A DNA stretch of 64,000 nt from Brevibacterium sp. RIT 803 (GCF_016892625.1 NZ_JAFEMW010000002.1:310001-374000), one strand, 5' to 3'; counted from the first letter of the stretch, positions 24,419-33,678 are shown. The notes: a model not told the origin generated them from the sequence alone. Translations and numbers: made by a program.

Positions 24419-25118
24419 TGGCTCAGGACCGAGGATTCGCATCTCGCATGTGGGGCGTCTCAAGTCGGATACTTTGCGACGGCGCCTCCTGCACTCGCTC
24501 CAACAGTCGCGGGGAACACTGAACACGACGACTTCGCTGCACTGACCGAACGTTGGGACTTGAACAGTTGTTCTTGAGGTGCTCGCTCACCGCGGCGTAC
24601 AGCGCCGAGGACGTCGCTTCGATCACTGCGATCAGCGAATTCGAGTGCACCTTGAACCTGAACTCCACCGAGGTCGGCCATGGAGAACCATCATCCCGGA
24701 ACAGAAGACGGATGACGCGTTCACCCTGAGGCTCAGAGCGGACGCCATCTCCGAAGTGTCGATCTTGGCAATCCCGCCACGCGCCCATCGCGGAGATGGG
24801 CTCCCAGGCCGGTTGCGAGAACCGGCAACGCCCCGAAGCCATCGACCGGCTGTAGCAGGCCTGCGAACCAGGGAGTCCATCAAGGTCCGACAGACTACGA
24901 ACCGTCAAGCAGCGGCCGAACAGCGTCGCCAGCGGCGGAACGGCGTTCGAGCTGTTCGCCGCAGCTGCTGTCGCGCTCAGCCCAGCGCAGGTGCTGTGCG
25001 GCCATCACAGCGATCTCGTTCGGGTTCGGCTCCTGCGTGATGACCATTCCCGCAACTGCCCAGGACCATCGCGTGCGTCTCCGACTCCTCCGACAGGCAC
25101 GCAACTTCCATGGGTGCG
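24419..25118. other. 700-bp stretch without an intact gene
   Basis: Open frames here are short, Arg-rich and without ribosome binding sites. Two minus-strand segments look faintly protein-like, around 24590-24720 (VEFRFKVHSNSLIAVIEA) and 24898-25050 (NPNEIAVMAAQHLRWAERD), and may be remnants of degraded genes. It contains the first copy of the 18-bp repeat shared with the 3' end of ychF. Confidence 0.4.
24652..24669. repeat. 18-bp direct repeat, copy 1
   Basis: TTGAACCTGAACTCCACC, identical to 27478-27495 inside the 3' end of ychF. A 13-base partial copy (TGAACCTGAACTC) lies at 26711-26723. Confidence 0.6.
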
Positions 25119-25904
25119 TCAGAGGCTCTTGTCGATGCCGGCGTCGACGATCCAGTTAGCCCCGTGGACGCTGGACGCGAGGGGCGACACCAGGTATGCG
25201 ATGGCGGTTGCGACTTCCCGTGGCTCGATGAAGCGGCCGGTGAGCATGCCCGCCTGCACGGGAAGAGTTTCGATGAGCTGCTGTTGCGTCACGTTCATCG
25301 TCGACGCCAGGTCGGCACCGAAGCTCTGCTCCCCCTCCCACAACGCCGTCCGGGTCGAGGACGGAGACACGGTGTTGAACCGCACCCCCTGCGGACCAAA
25401 CTCTTCCGAGAGCCCCTTCGTGACCGCATTCAACGCCGCTTTCGCTGCGCCATACGGCAACGGCGCGGTGTGCGGTCGTCGGGCACTGTCGGAGGACACA
25501 TTCACCACAGCCCCGTGGGATGAAAGCAGCGCGGGCAACGCGGCCCTCGTCGCACGGACAGCCGCAAACACGTTGAGTTCGAAAGTCGATGCCCACAGCC
25601 CATCCGTGAAGTCCAACAATCCTGCGTCGACAGGTGTCCCGTCGCCGCCCCCGACATTATTGACGAGGATATCGAGCGTGCCAGACGCTTCGAGAGCGTC
25701 CGCGACGATTCGCGCAGGAACGTCGGGGTCCGAGAGGTCGCCGGTCAGCGTCACCGCCCCCGTCGCAGCAAGCTCCGGGGTGACCGTGCGTGAGGCAGTC
25801 ACCACAGTGACTCCCTCCTACTGGAGGACACGCACCACCTCCAACCCGATCCCCTTGCTCGCACCGGTGACGAGGCCAATTTTGCCCGCAAGCTGTAAGT
25901 CCAT
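25119..25904 (-). pseudogene. Short-chain dehydrogenase interrupted by an in-frame stop
   Basis: The reading frame from ATG 25902-25904 gives MDLQLAGKIGLVTGASKGIG, the complete SDR nucleotide motif TGxxxGIG, then hits TAG at 25818-25820 (codon 29) and continues in the same frame (EGVTVVTASRTVTPEL) to the end. The rest has the NNVGGG motif, the catalytic Ser/Tyr/Lys in VNVSSDSARRPHTAPLPYGAAKAAL, and FNTVSPSSTRTAL. A GTG at 25805 could restart translation but would leave out the cofactor motif. This is a recent nonsense mutation or a sequencing error. The divergent TetR gene and the inverted repeat between them suggest it was the repressor's target. Confidence 0.82.
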
Positions 25905-25944
25905 GATGTCTTCCTCCGCTCAGACCGACCCAGTGCCGATATAC

Positions 25945-25970
25945 TAACTGCAACACACATGTCGCAGTTA
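25945..25970. promoter_or_regulatory. Inverted repeat between SDR and TetR genes, candidate operator
   Basis: TAACTGC-N12-GCAGTTA, 7-bp perfect arms, centred in the 95-bp divergent gap. The size and position suit a TetR dimer. Confidence 0.55.
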
Positions 25971-25999
25971 AGTCAATAGGTGTACTGTAGACTGATCTT

Positions 26000-26626
26000 G
26001 TGTCAGACATTCCTCACCGATCCTCGCGGCCTCTGCGCGCCGACGCCGAGCAATCAATCGCCCGAATCCTCATCGCGGCGGAGCAGGTGTTCGCTGCCGA
26101 CCCTTCTGCCACCCTCGAAGCCGTGGCCTCTGCTGCCGGCGTGGCACGCGCCACCGTGCACCGTCGCTTCTCCTCCCGAGACGATCTCCGAGATGCTCTC
26201 GTCAATACCATCAACACGAAGCTCCGCGACGCCATCGCCAGTGCGAACACCGACACAGCGCCCCCTCTGGTCGCCCTGTATCAGTTGACAGTCGCCACCC
26301 TCGACCTGAAAGTCGATTGGCGAGCGTCCTGGCAGCTGATCGACCTTGACGCCACCGACCAACGCGGAATCGACCCCAGCAACATCTCCCACCTCGATGC
26401 TCTCCTGCAACGCTCCCAAGACGCCGGGCTTCTCCGTCCTGGGATCGACATCCCGTGGGCACGTGGCGTGTACATGGCGTTGATCCACGAAGCATCGACC
26501 ATTCGCTCCGAAGACGAATCCGCATCCCACTGGGCCAACCGCGTCATGCAAACACTCCTCAGTGGCATCGGCGACAACGAACACAATCTCGAAGCGCTCC
26601 TCGCCCAGCCGCCCACATCAGACTAA
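26000..26626 (+). CDS. TetR-family regulator
   Basis: 208 residues from GTG 26000. The N-terminal DNA-binding helices ILIAAEQVFAADPSATLEAV ASAAGVARATVHRRFSSRDD are typical TetR, and the remaining helices (about 75-200) form the ligand domain with a Trp-rich segment LKVDWRASWQLIDL. It is divergent from the interrupted SDR gene, with an inverted repeat covering the promoter region; repression of that gene and of itself is inferred. Confidence 0.88.
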   Translation: MSDIPHRSSRPLRADAEQSIARILIAAEQVFAADPSATLEAVASAAGVARATVHRRFSSRDDLRDALVNTINTKLRDAIASANTDTAPPLVALYQLTVATLDLKVDWRASWQLIDLDATDQRGIDPSNISHLDALLQRSQDAGLLRPGIDIPWARGVYMALIHEASTIRSEDESASHWANRVMQTLLSGIGDNEHNLEALLAQPPTSD

Positions 26627-26883
26627 GACGAAGAAGGCGAGACGGGTCGATATCCGCCAGCTAAACGGCACGGGCTTGATTTGGCGACTCCAGACGGTCC
26701 GACCAAACGGTGAACCTGAACTCAGCCGAGTTCCGGTACGCGGCAACTTCACGCGACACCTCGGCGTCGGCGACACGATTCAACTCGCCGGGAGCCGATG
26801 AACAGAATACGCGCCCGGACGCGGCCCGAACGACGCAGTGTTGCGCGTTCAGAGCCGCACCACATCGCGTCAGATCGCCTCGG
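26627..26883. other. 257-bp intergenic stretch, no supported gene
   Basis: A plus-strand frame ending at 26801 reads RVDIRQLNGTGLIWRLQTVR to ...HLGVGDTIQLAGSR but has no ribosome binding site and crosses the end of tetR out of frame. I treat it as unsupported. It holds the partial repeat copy at 26711-26723. Confidence 0.35.
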
Positions 26884-27237
26884 TCAAAAAGCCACTGCGC
26901 GGACGATCTCGGCGATGCGCTTCTCCGCGGACTCGTCCAGAGTTTCGAAATACCATGCTGCTGGCATCATTGTCCCGTCGGAACCGCCAGCAGGGACGAG
27001 CGCAACCTTCTCGGTGAGAGCGAGGTTGACGCGTTCGTCGTTGCGCAGCGTCATCAGCGCAGGAGTACTCGCAGAGAGCGCGTAGGCGGGCATACCGTAC
27101 CAGATCCGCGGCTTCAGTCTGGGCCCGGCAGCCACGATGACCTCGTGCACTCGCTGCACGAGTGACCGCTCCGGTTCGTCCATCGTCGCGATCTTGTCGA
27201 GCACCTGTGCGAGGTTCTTCTCATCTTTCGATGCCAT
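26884..27237 (-). CDS. DUF1801/YdhG-like small protein
   Basis: 117 residues; ATG 27237 preceded by GAGGAAAGGACATGAC. LKPRIWYGMPAYALSASTPA followed by MTLRNDERVNLALTEKVAL matches the YdhG/DUF1801 pattern, where W-Y-G-M-P is the hallmark. Some homologues were described as intracellular iron chaperones, but the biochemical role is not settled. It is monocistronic, downstream of and on the same strand as ychF (233 bases away). Confidence 0.8.
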   Translation of the reverse strand: MASKDEKNLAQVLDKIATMDEPERSLVQRVHEVIVAAGPRLKPRIWYGMPAYALSASTPALMTLRNDERVNLALTEKVALVPAGGSDGTMMPAAWYFETLDESAEKRIAEIVRAVAF

Positions 27238-27470
27238 GTCATGTCCTTTCCTCAGCCGATGGCTCGCATCGGCAGGTGAAGTCGGCGCAATGATGCGCCG
27301 CACCTCATCCGGACATGTTCTGAGCGAGTCAGGCCTCTCCGCGATGTTTCAGGCGGTCCGCGCCTGGAAGTGCAGTCGGCAGCATGTGCTGCCACGCCAA
27401 GAATACCGCAGGCGCTTACAACGGCAAGAGTCGAAGCAAAGTAGAACCGACCAAATTATCGCCGCTACGG

Positions 27471-28556
27471 TCAGACATTGAACCTGAACTCCACCACGTC
27501 CCCGTCGACCATCACGTATTCCTTGCCTTCCATCCGGACCTTGCCGGCTGATTTGGCTGCGGCCATCGAACCATTGGCGTCGAGGTCATCGAAGGAGACG
27601 ACCTCGGCCTTGATGAAGCCCTTTTGGAAGTCGGTGTGGATAACGCCGGCGGCTTCAGGGGCGGTTGCGCCCTTCGGGATGGTCCAAGCACGGGATTCCT
27701 TGGGGCCGGCCGTCAGGTAGGTCTGCAGGCCCAATGTGTCGAATCCGACGCGTGCCAGCTTGTCCAGACCGGCTTCGTCCTGACCGGTGGATTCCAGCAT
27801 CTCGAGGGCTTCTTCGACGTCGAGCTCGGCGAGTTCCGACTCGAATTTGGCGTCAAGGAAAATCGCTTCGACAGGTGCGACCAATGCACGCATCTCTGCC
27901 TTCTTCTCTTCGTCAGCGAGCACATCGTCATCGACGTTGAAGACGTAGAGGAACGGCTTGACGGTCATGAGCTGAAGCTCGCGCAGTTCGGTGACGTCGA
28001 ACTTGTCGGCCTGCATCGCCTGATAAAGAGTCTTTCCACTCTCGAGAATCTCGACAGCGGCATCGATGGCAGTCAGCTGCTCTGCCGGTGCCCGCTTACC
28101 CTTGACTTCCTTCTCGATCCGCGGCCGCGCCTTTTCCAAGGTTTGGAGGTCGGCAAGGATGAGCTCGGTGTTAATAGTGTCGATGTCATCAGCTGGGCTG
28201 ATCTTTCCTTCGACGTGGATCACGTCGTCATCGACGAAGCCACGGATGACCTGGCAGATCGCTTCAGCCTCGCGAATGTTAGCCAGGAACTGATTGCCCA
28301 GACCCTCGCCTTCGGATGCGCCGCGGACGATTCCTGCGATATCGACGAAGTCGACTGTTGCGTTGAGGATTCGCTCCGAGCTGAAGATCTCTGCCAATCG
28401 AGTCAGTCGCGCGTCGGGCAACGGCACCACGCCGACGTTGGGTTCGATCGTCGCGAACGGGTAGTTCGCTGCGAGAACTTGGTTCTTGGTCAATGCATTA
28501 AACATGGTCGACTTGCCGACATTGGGCAGTCCCACGATTCCGATAGTTAGAGCCAC
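27471..28556 (-). CDS. ychF: Redox-regulated ATPase YchF (OLA1-type)
   Basis: 361 residues from GTG 28556. G1 GLPNVGKST, the switch region FVDIAGIVRGASEGEGLGNQ, the G4-like FNVDDD in place of NKxD (explaining ATP preference), a coiled-coil insert (about residues 130-200), and a C-terminal TGS domain with ...VHTDFQKGFIKAEV and the ending GDVVEFRFNV are all standard for YchF. It binds 70S ribosomes and is involved in stress and redox responses. Convergently it faces nothing close; rmuC is divergent 73 bases away. Confidence 0.95.
   Translation of the reverse strand: MALTIGIVGLPNVGKSTMFNALTKNQVLAANYPFATIEPNVGVVPLPDARLTRLAEIFSSERILNATVDFVDIAGIVRGASEGEGLGNQFLANIREAEAICQVIRGFVDDDVIHVEGKISPADDIDTINTELILADLQTLEKARPRIEKEVKGKRAPAEQLTAIDAAVEILESGKTLYQAMQADKFDVTELRELQLMTVKPFLYVFNVDDDVLADEEKKAEMRALVAPVEAIFLDAKFESELAELDVEEALEMLESTGQDEAGLDKLARVGFDTLGLQTYLTAGPKESRAWTIPKGATAPEAAGVIHTDFQKGFIKAEVVSFDDLDANGSMAAAKSAGKVRMEGKEYVMVDGDVVEFRFNV
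27478..27495. repeat. 18-bp direct repeat, copy 2 (inside ychF 3' end)
   Basis: TTGAACCTGAACTCCACC, identical to 24652-24669; on the ychF strand it encodes the VEFRFN end of the protein. It could mark an old attachment site or be coincidence. Confidence 0.6.
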
Positions 28557-28629
28557 GGTAGCTAAGTCTATCCTGGCGCCGAGGTGCGGGTCTAAATCTC
28601 GTGTCAGTGCCGTCTGTCACGCTGGGGTC

Positions 28630-29814
28630 ATGAATTCTTTCCCCGCCACAGGAGTGATCGTCGTCCTCATCCTGGCGATCATCATCAGCGTCGTCCTCGG
28701 CTTCCTCCTCGGACGCGCACAGGCGCGTTCGCGCTATATTGAACGACTCACGAGAGCGGAGACCACGTCTCGGATTCTCACTAGCCGGACGGAAGATCTG
28801 GAAGCCGATGCGCAGATGGCTGGTGAGATCACTGCGGCGATCGGTCCGTTGGCGGCAAGCGTCAATCACCTGCAGGAGAACCTTCAGTCGCAGGACCGAA
28901 CACAGCTGGAGCAGATTACGCGCCTCAATACGCAGATCGGGCATCTGAGCCAACAGAACCTCAGACTGCAGGAGTCGACCGGATCACTGGCAAGCGCACT
29001 GAATTCGACGACTCAGCGTGGCGACTGGGGCGAGGTCCAGCTCAAACGCATCGTCGAATATGCTGGCCTCCTCCCCCATGTGGATTTCGAGACTCAGGTC
29101 AGCAGTGTGCGTGATGGCAAACGCCATCGCCCCGACATGACCGTGAACCTACCCGGCGGCGGAACGATCATCATCGACGCCAAGACCCCACTGTCTGCCC
29201 GGATGGACAGTACTGATTCCAACGCCGATGATCATGCGCGCGCACTGCTGCGACACATCGATTCGCTGGCATCCAAGGAGTATTGGAAGTCCTTCGACTC
29301 GGCTCCGGACTTCGTTGTCTGCTTCGTCCCCACGGACGGGCTGCTGTCCTCGGCAGCGTCCACCTATCCGAAGATGATTGATCATGCGCTCGGCAAGAAC
29401 GTCGTGCTCGCCTCCCCCGCCACGCTTCTGGTTCTGCTCAAGACCGTGGCGCTCAATTGGCGACAGGCGGACATGAGCACGTCCGCGGCGGAGGTGCTCA
29501 AACTCGGGACCGAACTCTACGAACGCATCGGCACTCTGGTCACGCACGTGACGCGGATGGGCTCGAGTCTGGATCGATCGGTTGAGGACTACAATCGTTT
29601 CGTCTCTTCACTGGAGTCGCGGTTCCTCGTCACTGCCCGAAAATTTCCGAACACGGGAATCGTTGCCACCGAACTCGATGCAGTTGCTGAGCTCGACTCG
29701 CGCAGCCGCGGAGTCAGTGCTGAAGAACTCACACGGCCATGCGCTACGGGACAGGACCCATTCGCAGCACAGGATTCCACTGATCTGAGACGTCGCCATA
29801 CGGGCTCCGACTAG
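28630..29814 (+). CDS. rmuC: DNA recombination protein RmuC
   Basis: 394 residues from ATG 28630. One N-terminal membrane anchor (residues 8-28), a coiled-coil region (about 35-120, QENLQSQDRTQLEQITRLNT), then the RmuC nuclease-like domain with TQRGDWGEVQLKRIVEYAGL, GGGTIIIDAKTPLSARM and DFVVCFVPTDGLLSSA. RmuC limits inversions at short inverted repeats. The RGDWGE and DAKTPL motifs carry the PD-(D/E)xK-like catalytic residues. It is convergent with ispH, 17 bases apart. Confidence 0.93.
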   Translation: MNSFPATGVIVVLILAIIISVVLGFLLGRAQARSRYIERLTRAETTSRILTSRTEDLEADAQMAGEITAAIGPLAASVNHLQENLQSQDRTQLEQITRLNTQIGHLSQQNLRLQESTGSLASALNSTTQRGDWGEVQLKRIVEYAGLLPHVDFETQVSSVRDGKRHRPDMTVNLPGGGTIIIDAKTPLSARMDSTDSNADDHARALLRHIDSLASKEYWKSFDSAPDFVVCFVPTDGLLSSAASTYPKMIDHALGKNVVLASPATLLVLLKTVALNWRQADMSTSAAEVLKLGTELYERIGTLVTHVTRMGSSLDRSVEDYNRFVSSLESRFLVTARKFPNTGIVATELDAVAELDSRSRGVSAEELTRPCATGQDPFAAQDSTDLRRRHTGSD

Positions 29815-29831
29815 ACCAGAGACCGATCAGA

Positions 29832-30911
29832 TCAGATCAGATCGTGATCCCGGTCGGCGCCATCACGTTTGTTCGATGTCTTCTTCCCTGCGGCCTTGAG
29901 ATCCTTGCGCAGTTCGCGCGGCAGGGAGAACATGATGTCTTCCTCCGCTGTGACGATTTCCTCGACCGAGCCGAAGCCATACTCACCCAGCAGCTGGAGA
30001 AGGTCCTGGACCAGCCCTTCCGGCACGCTCGCTCCTGAGGTCACGCCGACCGTTGCGACATCATGGAACCAGGATTCGTCGACCTCTCGAGCGAAATCGA
30101 TGCGACGTGCGTCCTTGGCCCCGTGCTCCAGAGCAACTTCGACCAGACGCACGGAATTCGACGAGTTGGCTGAGCCGACGACCAGAACCAGATCGGACTG
30201 CGGGGCGATCTTCTTCACTGCCACCTGCCGGTTCGAGGTGGCATAGCAGATGTCGTCGCTTGGAGGGTCCTGCAGGTGGGGGAACCGTTCGCGCAGGATG
30301 TTGACCGTCTCCATCGTCTCGTCGACACTCAACGTCGTCTGTGAGAGCCAGACCAGGCTCTCTGCATCGCCGATCTCGACAGTCTTGGCTTCCTCAGGGT
30401 TCTGGATCAGCGTGATGTCGTCGGGAGCCTCACCCATCGTGCCTTCGACCTCTTCGTGACCTGCGTGGCCGACCAGAAGAATTCGGTAACCGTCACGGGC
30501 GAATCGAACTGCCTCGCGGTGAACCTTCGTCACCAGAGGGCATGTGGCATCGATCGTGGACAGCTCACGAGCGGCCGCCTCGGCGTGCACCGCAGGAGAC
30601 ACGCCGTGCGCGGAGAACACAAGTCGAGCGCCCTCGGGAACTTCATCAGTCTCGTTGACGAAGACGGCGCCGCGTTCGGAGAGGGTGTCGACCACATGAC
30701 GGTTGTGCACAATCTCCTTGCGCACGTAGACGGGAGCACCATAGTGCTCGAGTGCGCGCTCGACGGCGATCACTGCGCGGTCAACACCGGCGCAGTATCC
30801 GCGCGGGGCAGCCAGAAGCACCTTCTGGTCAGCGCCTTCGGGCGTCCGGATGTCCTCCGGAGCAAGGCGCTTGCGCGGGATGGTGGGCATAGGTACAGAT
30901 ATCGCAGTCAC
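29832..30911 (-). CDS. ispH: 4-hydroxy-3-methylbut-2-enyl diphosphate reductase IspH
   Basis: 359 residues. The three iron-sulfur Cys lie in [13 protein letters not shown] (about residue 40), [11 protein letters not shown] (about 130) and [11 protein letters not shown] (about 223). HNRHVV and the VGSANSSNS motif complete the LytB signature. It performs the last step of the MEP isoprenoid pathway, producing IPP and DMAPP from HMBPP. The C-terminal tail [17 protein letters not shown] is extra. It is divergent from xseA. The cis-prenyltransferase further on in the window uses its products. Confidence 0.95.
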   Translation of the reverse strand: MTAISVPMPTIPRKRLAPEDIRTPEGADQKVLLAAPRGYCAGVDRAVIAVERALEHYGAPVYVRKEIVHNRHVVDTLSERGAVFVNETDEVPEGARLVFSAHGVSPAVHAEAAARELSTIDATCPLVTKVHREAVRFARDGYRILLVGHAGHEEVEGTMGEAPDDITLIQNPEEAKTVEIGDAESLVWLSQTTLSVDETMETVNILRERFPHLQDPPSDDICYATSNRQVAVKKIAPQSDLVLVVGSANSSNSVRLVEVALEHGAKDARRIDFAREVDESWFHDVATVGVTSGASVPEGLVQDLLQLLGEYGFGSVEEIVTAEEDIMFSLPRELRKDLKAAGKKTSNKRDGADRDHDLI

Positions 30912-31079
30912 AATCTCAGTTTAGGCTGGGGACCTGAACAACGGCTACAAAGGTGAAGCAATCCACATCACACGCGACCACCATCCGGAATCCTTCCCCG
31001 ACCGCCTGAGTTCCTGCGCGGCCATGATTCGTCATGTCACCACCGTTCGTTAGGGTGGTGGATTGGAAGGGGAGACAAC

Positions 31080-32375
31080 ATGGCGCAACGAATTTCCGGC
31101 ACTCCCGGGACCCTCGGCGAAACTGTCGCCGCTCAGGAACTGGCTGCGACGGCAGGCGAGACGACAGCGGAGAACCCGTGGCCCCTGAGTCTGCTCTCAA
31201 GCAAGATGAAGTCGTATATCGATCGCATGTCGAGTGTGTGGATCGAGGGACAGGTTGTCGAGCTCAATCACCGCGGCAAGGCCAGCTACCTGACTCTGCG
31301 TGATAACGACGTCGAAATGTCGTTGCCGGTCCAGATCTGGAAGAACGTGCTCGACCGCACTGGAGCTCCGCTGTCGGAGGGCAGCCATGTGGTCGCCAAC
31401 CTCAAAGCAGACTTTTGGACGAAGACCGGCCGTCTGACCATGCGGGCCAATGACATCCGGGCTGTCGGCCTCGGTGAGCTACTGGCCCGGCTCGAGCGAC
31501 TGAAGAAGCAGCTCGGCGCAGAGGGACTGTTCGATCCGAATCGGAAGAAACGCCTGCCGTTCCTGCCCAATCGGATCGGCCTCATCACCGGCCGGGATTC
31601 CGATGCGCAGAAGGACGTCGTTCGCAACGTCGCCCTGCGCTGGCCGGCCGCCGAGTTCGAGATCCGCAATTGCGCTGTCCAGGGCCCCGACGCTGTGCCG
31701 GGCGTGATGAAGAATCTCGCCGAGCTCGATGCCGACCCACAGATCGACATCATCGTCATCGCTCGCGGGGGCGGAAGTATGGAGGACCTGCTGCCGTTCT
31801 CCAACGAGGCCCTGGTTCGGGCCGTGTCCGATGCGAACACCCCCGTCGTGTCGGCGATCGGCCACGAGGCCGACCGCCCGATCCTCGATGAAGTTGCCGA
31901 TATGAGAGCATCGACTCCCACCGACGCTGCCAAACGCATTGTGCCGGATGTAGCCGAGGAAGCGATGAACCTGTTGCGCGCGCGGGCGGAACTCGATGCC
32001 GCCGTCAATCGGATCATCGATCGGGAGCAGGAGATGCTCACCGCAGTCCGATCACGTCCGGTTCTGGCCGAGCCGCAGACTATGGTGGCCGCTCGTGAAG
32101 ACGAACTTCGTACGATTCGCCGCCGCAGCCTGCAGGCAACGACCAGTCTGATGTTCCAAGGCCAGAACGAGATCAGCCACCTGCGTTCGCAAGCCCAATC
32201 GCTTTCGCCCCTGCGCACACTGGAACGCGGGTATGCCGTCGTCCAGAATGACAACGGCGAGGCCATCAGAGAATCCGCCGAGGTAGCCGTCGGAACATCA
32301 GTCCACGTCCGAGTGGCTCACGGACGCTTCGATGCCGATGTGACTGCCACAGACGAGACTCACGACAACAAGTGA
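31080..32375 (+). CDS. xseA: Exodeoxyribonuclease VII large subunit
   Basis: 431 residues; ATG follows GGAAGGGGAGACAAC. An N-terminal OB-fold (about 40-140, VWIEGQVVELNHRGKASYLT) is followed by the catalytic part with RIGLITGRDSDAQKDVVRN and IARGGGSMEDLLPFSNE, then a helical region ending in LRTLERGYAVVQ. With XseB it degrades single-stranded DNA in both directions. xseB follows after 47 bases. A short CACCACC/GGTGGTG hairpin sits in the leader just upstream of the ribosome binding site. Confidence 0.95.
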   Translation: MAQRISGTPGTLGETVAAQELAATAGETTAENPWPLSLLSSKMKSYIDRMSSVWIEGQVVELNHRGKASYLTLRDNDVEMSLPVQIWKNVLDRTGAPLSEGSHVVANLKADFWTKTGRLTMRANDIRAVGLGELLARLERLKKQLGAEGLFDPNRKKRLPFLPNRIGLITGRDSDAQKDVVRNVALRWPAAEFEIRNCAVQGPDAVPGVMKNLAELDADPQIDIIVIARGGGSMEDLLPFSNEALVRAVSDANTPVVSAIGHEADRPILDEVADMRASTPTDAAKRIVPDVAEEAMNLLRARAELDAAVNRIIDREQEMLTAVRSRPVLAEPQTMVAAREDELRTIRRRSLQATTSLMFQGQNEISHLRSQAQSLSPLRTLERGYAVVQNDNGEAIRESAEVAVGTSVHVRVAHGRFDADVTATDETHDNK

Positions 32376-32422
32376 ACGCCCCAACGCACTGATCGCATTC
32401 GACACATCACACGGAGGACACC

Positions 32423-32659
32423 ATGACCGAACCAACTCCAGCACAGGATCGCCCCGAGGTCGCCGCTCTCAGCTATGAGCAGGCGCGTGAGGAACTGGTC
32501 ACGATCGTCAAACGCCTCGAAGCCGGAAACCTGCCTCTCGAAGAGTCATTGAGCCTGTGGGAGCGCGGCGAGGCTCTGGCCGACCGCTGCCAGGCGTGGC
32601 TCGACGGAGCACGCGAACGCCTCGACAAAGCGCGCGAGGAGTCCTCCGACGACGACTGA
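32423..32659 (+). CDS. xseB: Exodeoxyribonuclease VII small subunit
   Basis: 78 residues, ATG preceded by CACGGAGGACACC. LSYEQAREELVTIVKRLEAG NLPLEESLSLWERGEALADR is the canonical two-helix XseB. It assembles along the XseA coiled coil. It forms an operon with xseA. Confidence 0.95.
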   Translation: MTEPTPAQDRPEVAALSYEQAREELVTIVKRLEAGNLPLEESLSLWERGEALADRCQAWLDGARERLDKAREESSDDD

Positions 32660-32757
32660 TATCGGTGGCATCTGATTTTCGCAACGCTGGAGAACCTGCG
32701 GCCTGCGTTGCCCGTGAGCACAACGCAGGCACCTGCTGGCCAATAGACCATTGACGC

Positions 32758-32773
32758 GAGACCATTTGGTCTC
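32758..32773. promoter_or_regulatory. Palindrome GAGACCA-TT-TGGTCTC, candidate ArsR operator
   Basis: A perfect 16-bp palindrome whose end is 13 bases before the GTG of the ArsR-like gene. AGACCATT is repeated just upstream (32746-32753). The position would block the gene's own expression. Confidence 0.6.
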
Positions 32774-32786
32774 TTATTCTGATGGC

Positions 32787-33164
32787 GTGGATTCGGACAC
32801 AGTTTTCAAAGCACTTGCCGACCCGACACGTCGACGGCTGCTTGACCGATTGTTCGACCACAACGGTCAATCGATCACCCAGCTCGAAGCTGACATGCCG
32901 ATGGGCAGGTTCGGAATCGCGAAGCACCTCAGGATCCTTGAGGAGGCGAACCTACTTGCCACTCGCAGACAGGGTCGCGAGAAGCTGCATTTTCTCAACC
33001 CTGTGCCGATCCGGCAGATCCATGATCGTTGGATAAGCAGATATGCAGAGGCACCGATCTCTGCGCTAATCAGCCTTGCAGAAGATTTGGAGTCACACGA
33101 TCATGGCACCGACGTCACAGCCCCCACAGCAGGACCAGACACCCCCCACGAAACAGAAGCCTGA
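32787..33164 (+). CDS. ArsR-family regulator of an AHSA1 module
   Basis: 125 residues from GTG 32787. DTVFKALADPTRRRLLDRLF and ITQLEADMPMGRFGIAKHLR are the ArsR-type winged helix. No metal-binding Cys pair is present, as is usual for regulators coupled to AHSA1/SRPBCC proteins. It overlaps the next gene by 62 bases and is preceded by a perfect palindrome. The module is inserted between xseB and the DUF4245 gene. Confidence 0.88.
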   Translation: MDSDTVFKALADPTRRRLLDRLFDHNGQSITQLEADMPMGRFGIAKHLRILEEANLLATRRQGREKLHFLNPVPIRQIHDRWISRYAEAPISALISLAEDLESHDHGTDVTAPTAGPDTPHETEA

Positions 33165-33618
33165 GTCGACGACAGACCAGGTCTATCAGATCTTCAACAG
33201 GGCGACACCCGAAGAGGTCTGGAATGCAATCATCCAGCCGGAGTTCTCGGCAAAGTACTTCCACGGCTCTCGAGTGGAGACCACCGCAGAGACGGGAGCG
33301 CCATTTCGATACCTCTCCCCCGACGGTGAGTCCCTGTGGGGTGATGAAACGGTCATCGAATCCGATCGACCGTTCCGACTCGTCGTCGGGTGGCGATCAC
33401 TCTATGACACCGAACTCGCGGCGGAACCGACAAGCAGGGTGACCTGGGAGATCCATCGTTACGATGACTCAGTCTCTCTGCTGACCGTGATCCATGATCA
33501 TTTAGGCGCTTCACCTAGAACAGCGGAGCAGGTCTCAGGTCCCGGTTGGATGATGGTCCTCAGCGGTCTCAAGACCGTCCTTGAGACCGGGCATGGGCTG
33601 ACCGAGCCGACCTCCTGA
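33103..33618 (+). CDS. AHSA1/SRPBCC-domain protein
   Basis: 171 residues from ATG 33103, translated in overlap with the ArsR gene. After a Gln/Pro-rich 30-residue leader, VYQIFNRATPEEVWNAIIQP EFSAKYFHG opens the SRPBCC domain, and the C-terminal GPGWMMVLSGLKTVLETG is the typical last helix. ArsR-AHSA1 pairs are common in actinobacteria. The ligand is unknown. Confidence 0.87.
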   Translation: MAPTSQPPQQDQTPPTKQKPESTTDQVYQIFNRATPEEVWNAIIQPEFSAKYFHGSRVETTAETGAPFRYLSPDGESLWGDETVIESDRPFRLVVGWRSLYDTELAAEPTSRVTWEIHRYDDSVSLLTVIHDHLGASPRTAEQVSGPGWMMVLSGLKTVLETGHGLTEPTS

Positions 33619-33634
33619 AAACGGGAAGAGACGC

Positions 33635-33667
33635 ATCAGCTCCGATGTGAGTCCGAAGTGAGCTGAT
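33635..33667. terminator. Weak hairpin between convergent genes
   Basis: ATCAGCTC / GAGCTGAT, 8-bp arms with a 17-base loop, between the AHSA1 gene (+) and the DUF4245 gene (-). Its right arm lies just ahead of the DUF4245 stop codon. Confidence 0.35.
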
Positions 33668-33678
33668 CGACGATCTGA

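Noticed and set aside
24423..24908. 161-codon minus-strand ORF in the 24.4-25.1 kb gap
   Set aside because: Contains a faintly protein-like stretch but no start signal, uneven composition and no recognisable domain; treated as possible debris rather than a gene.
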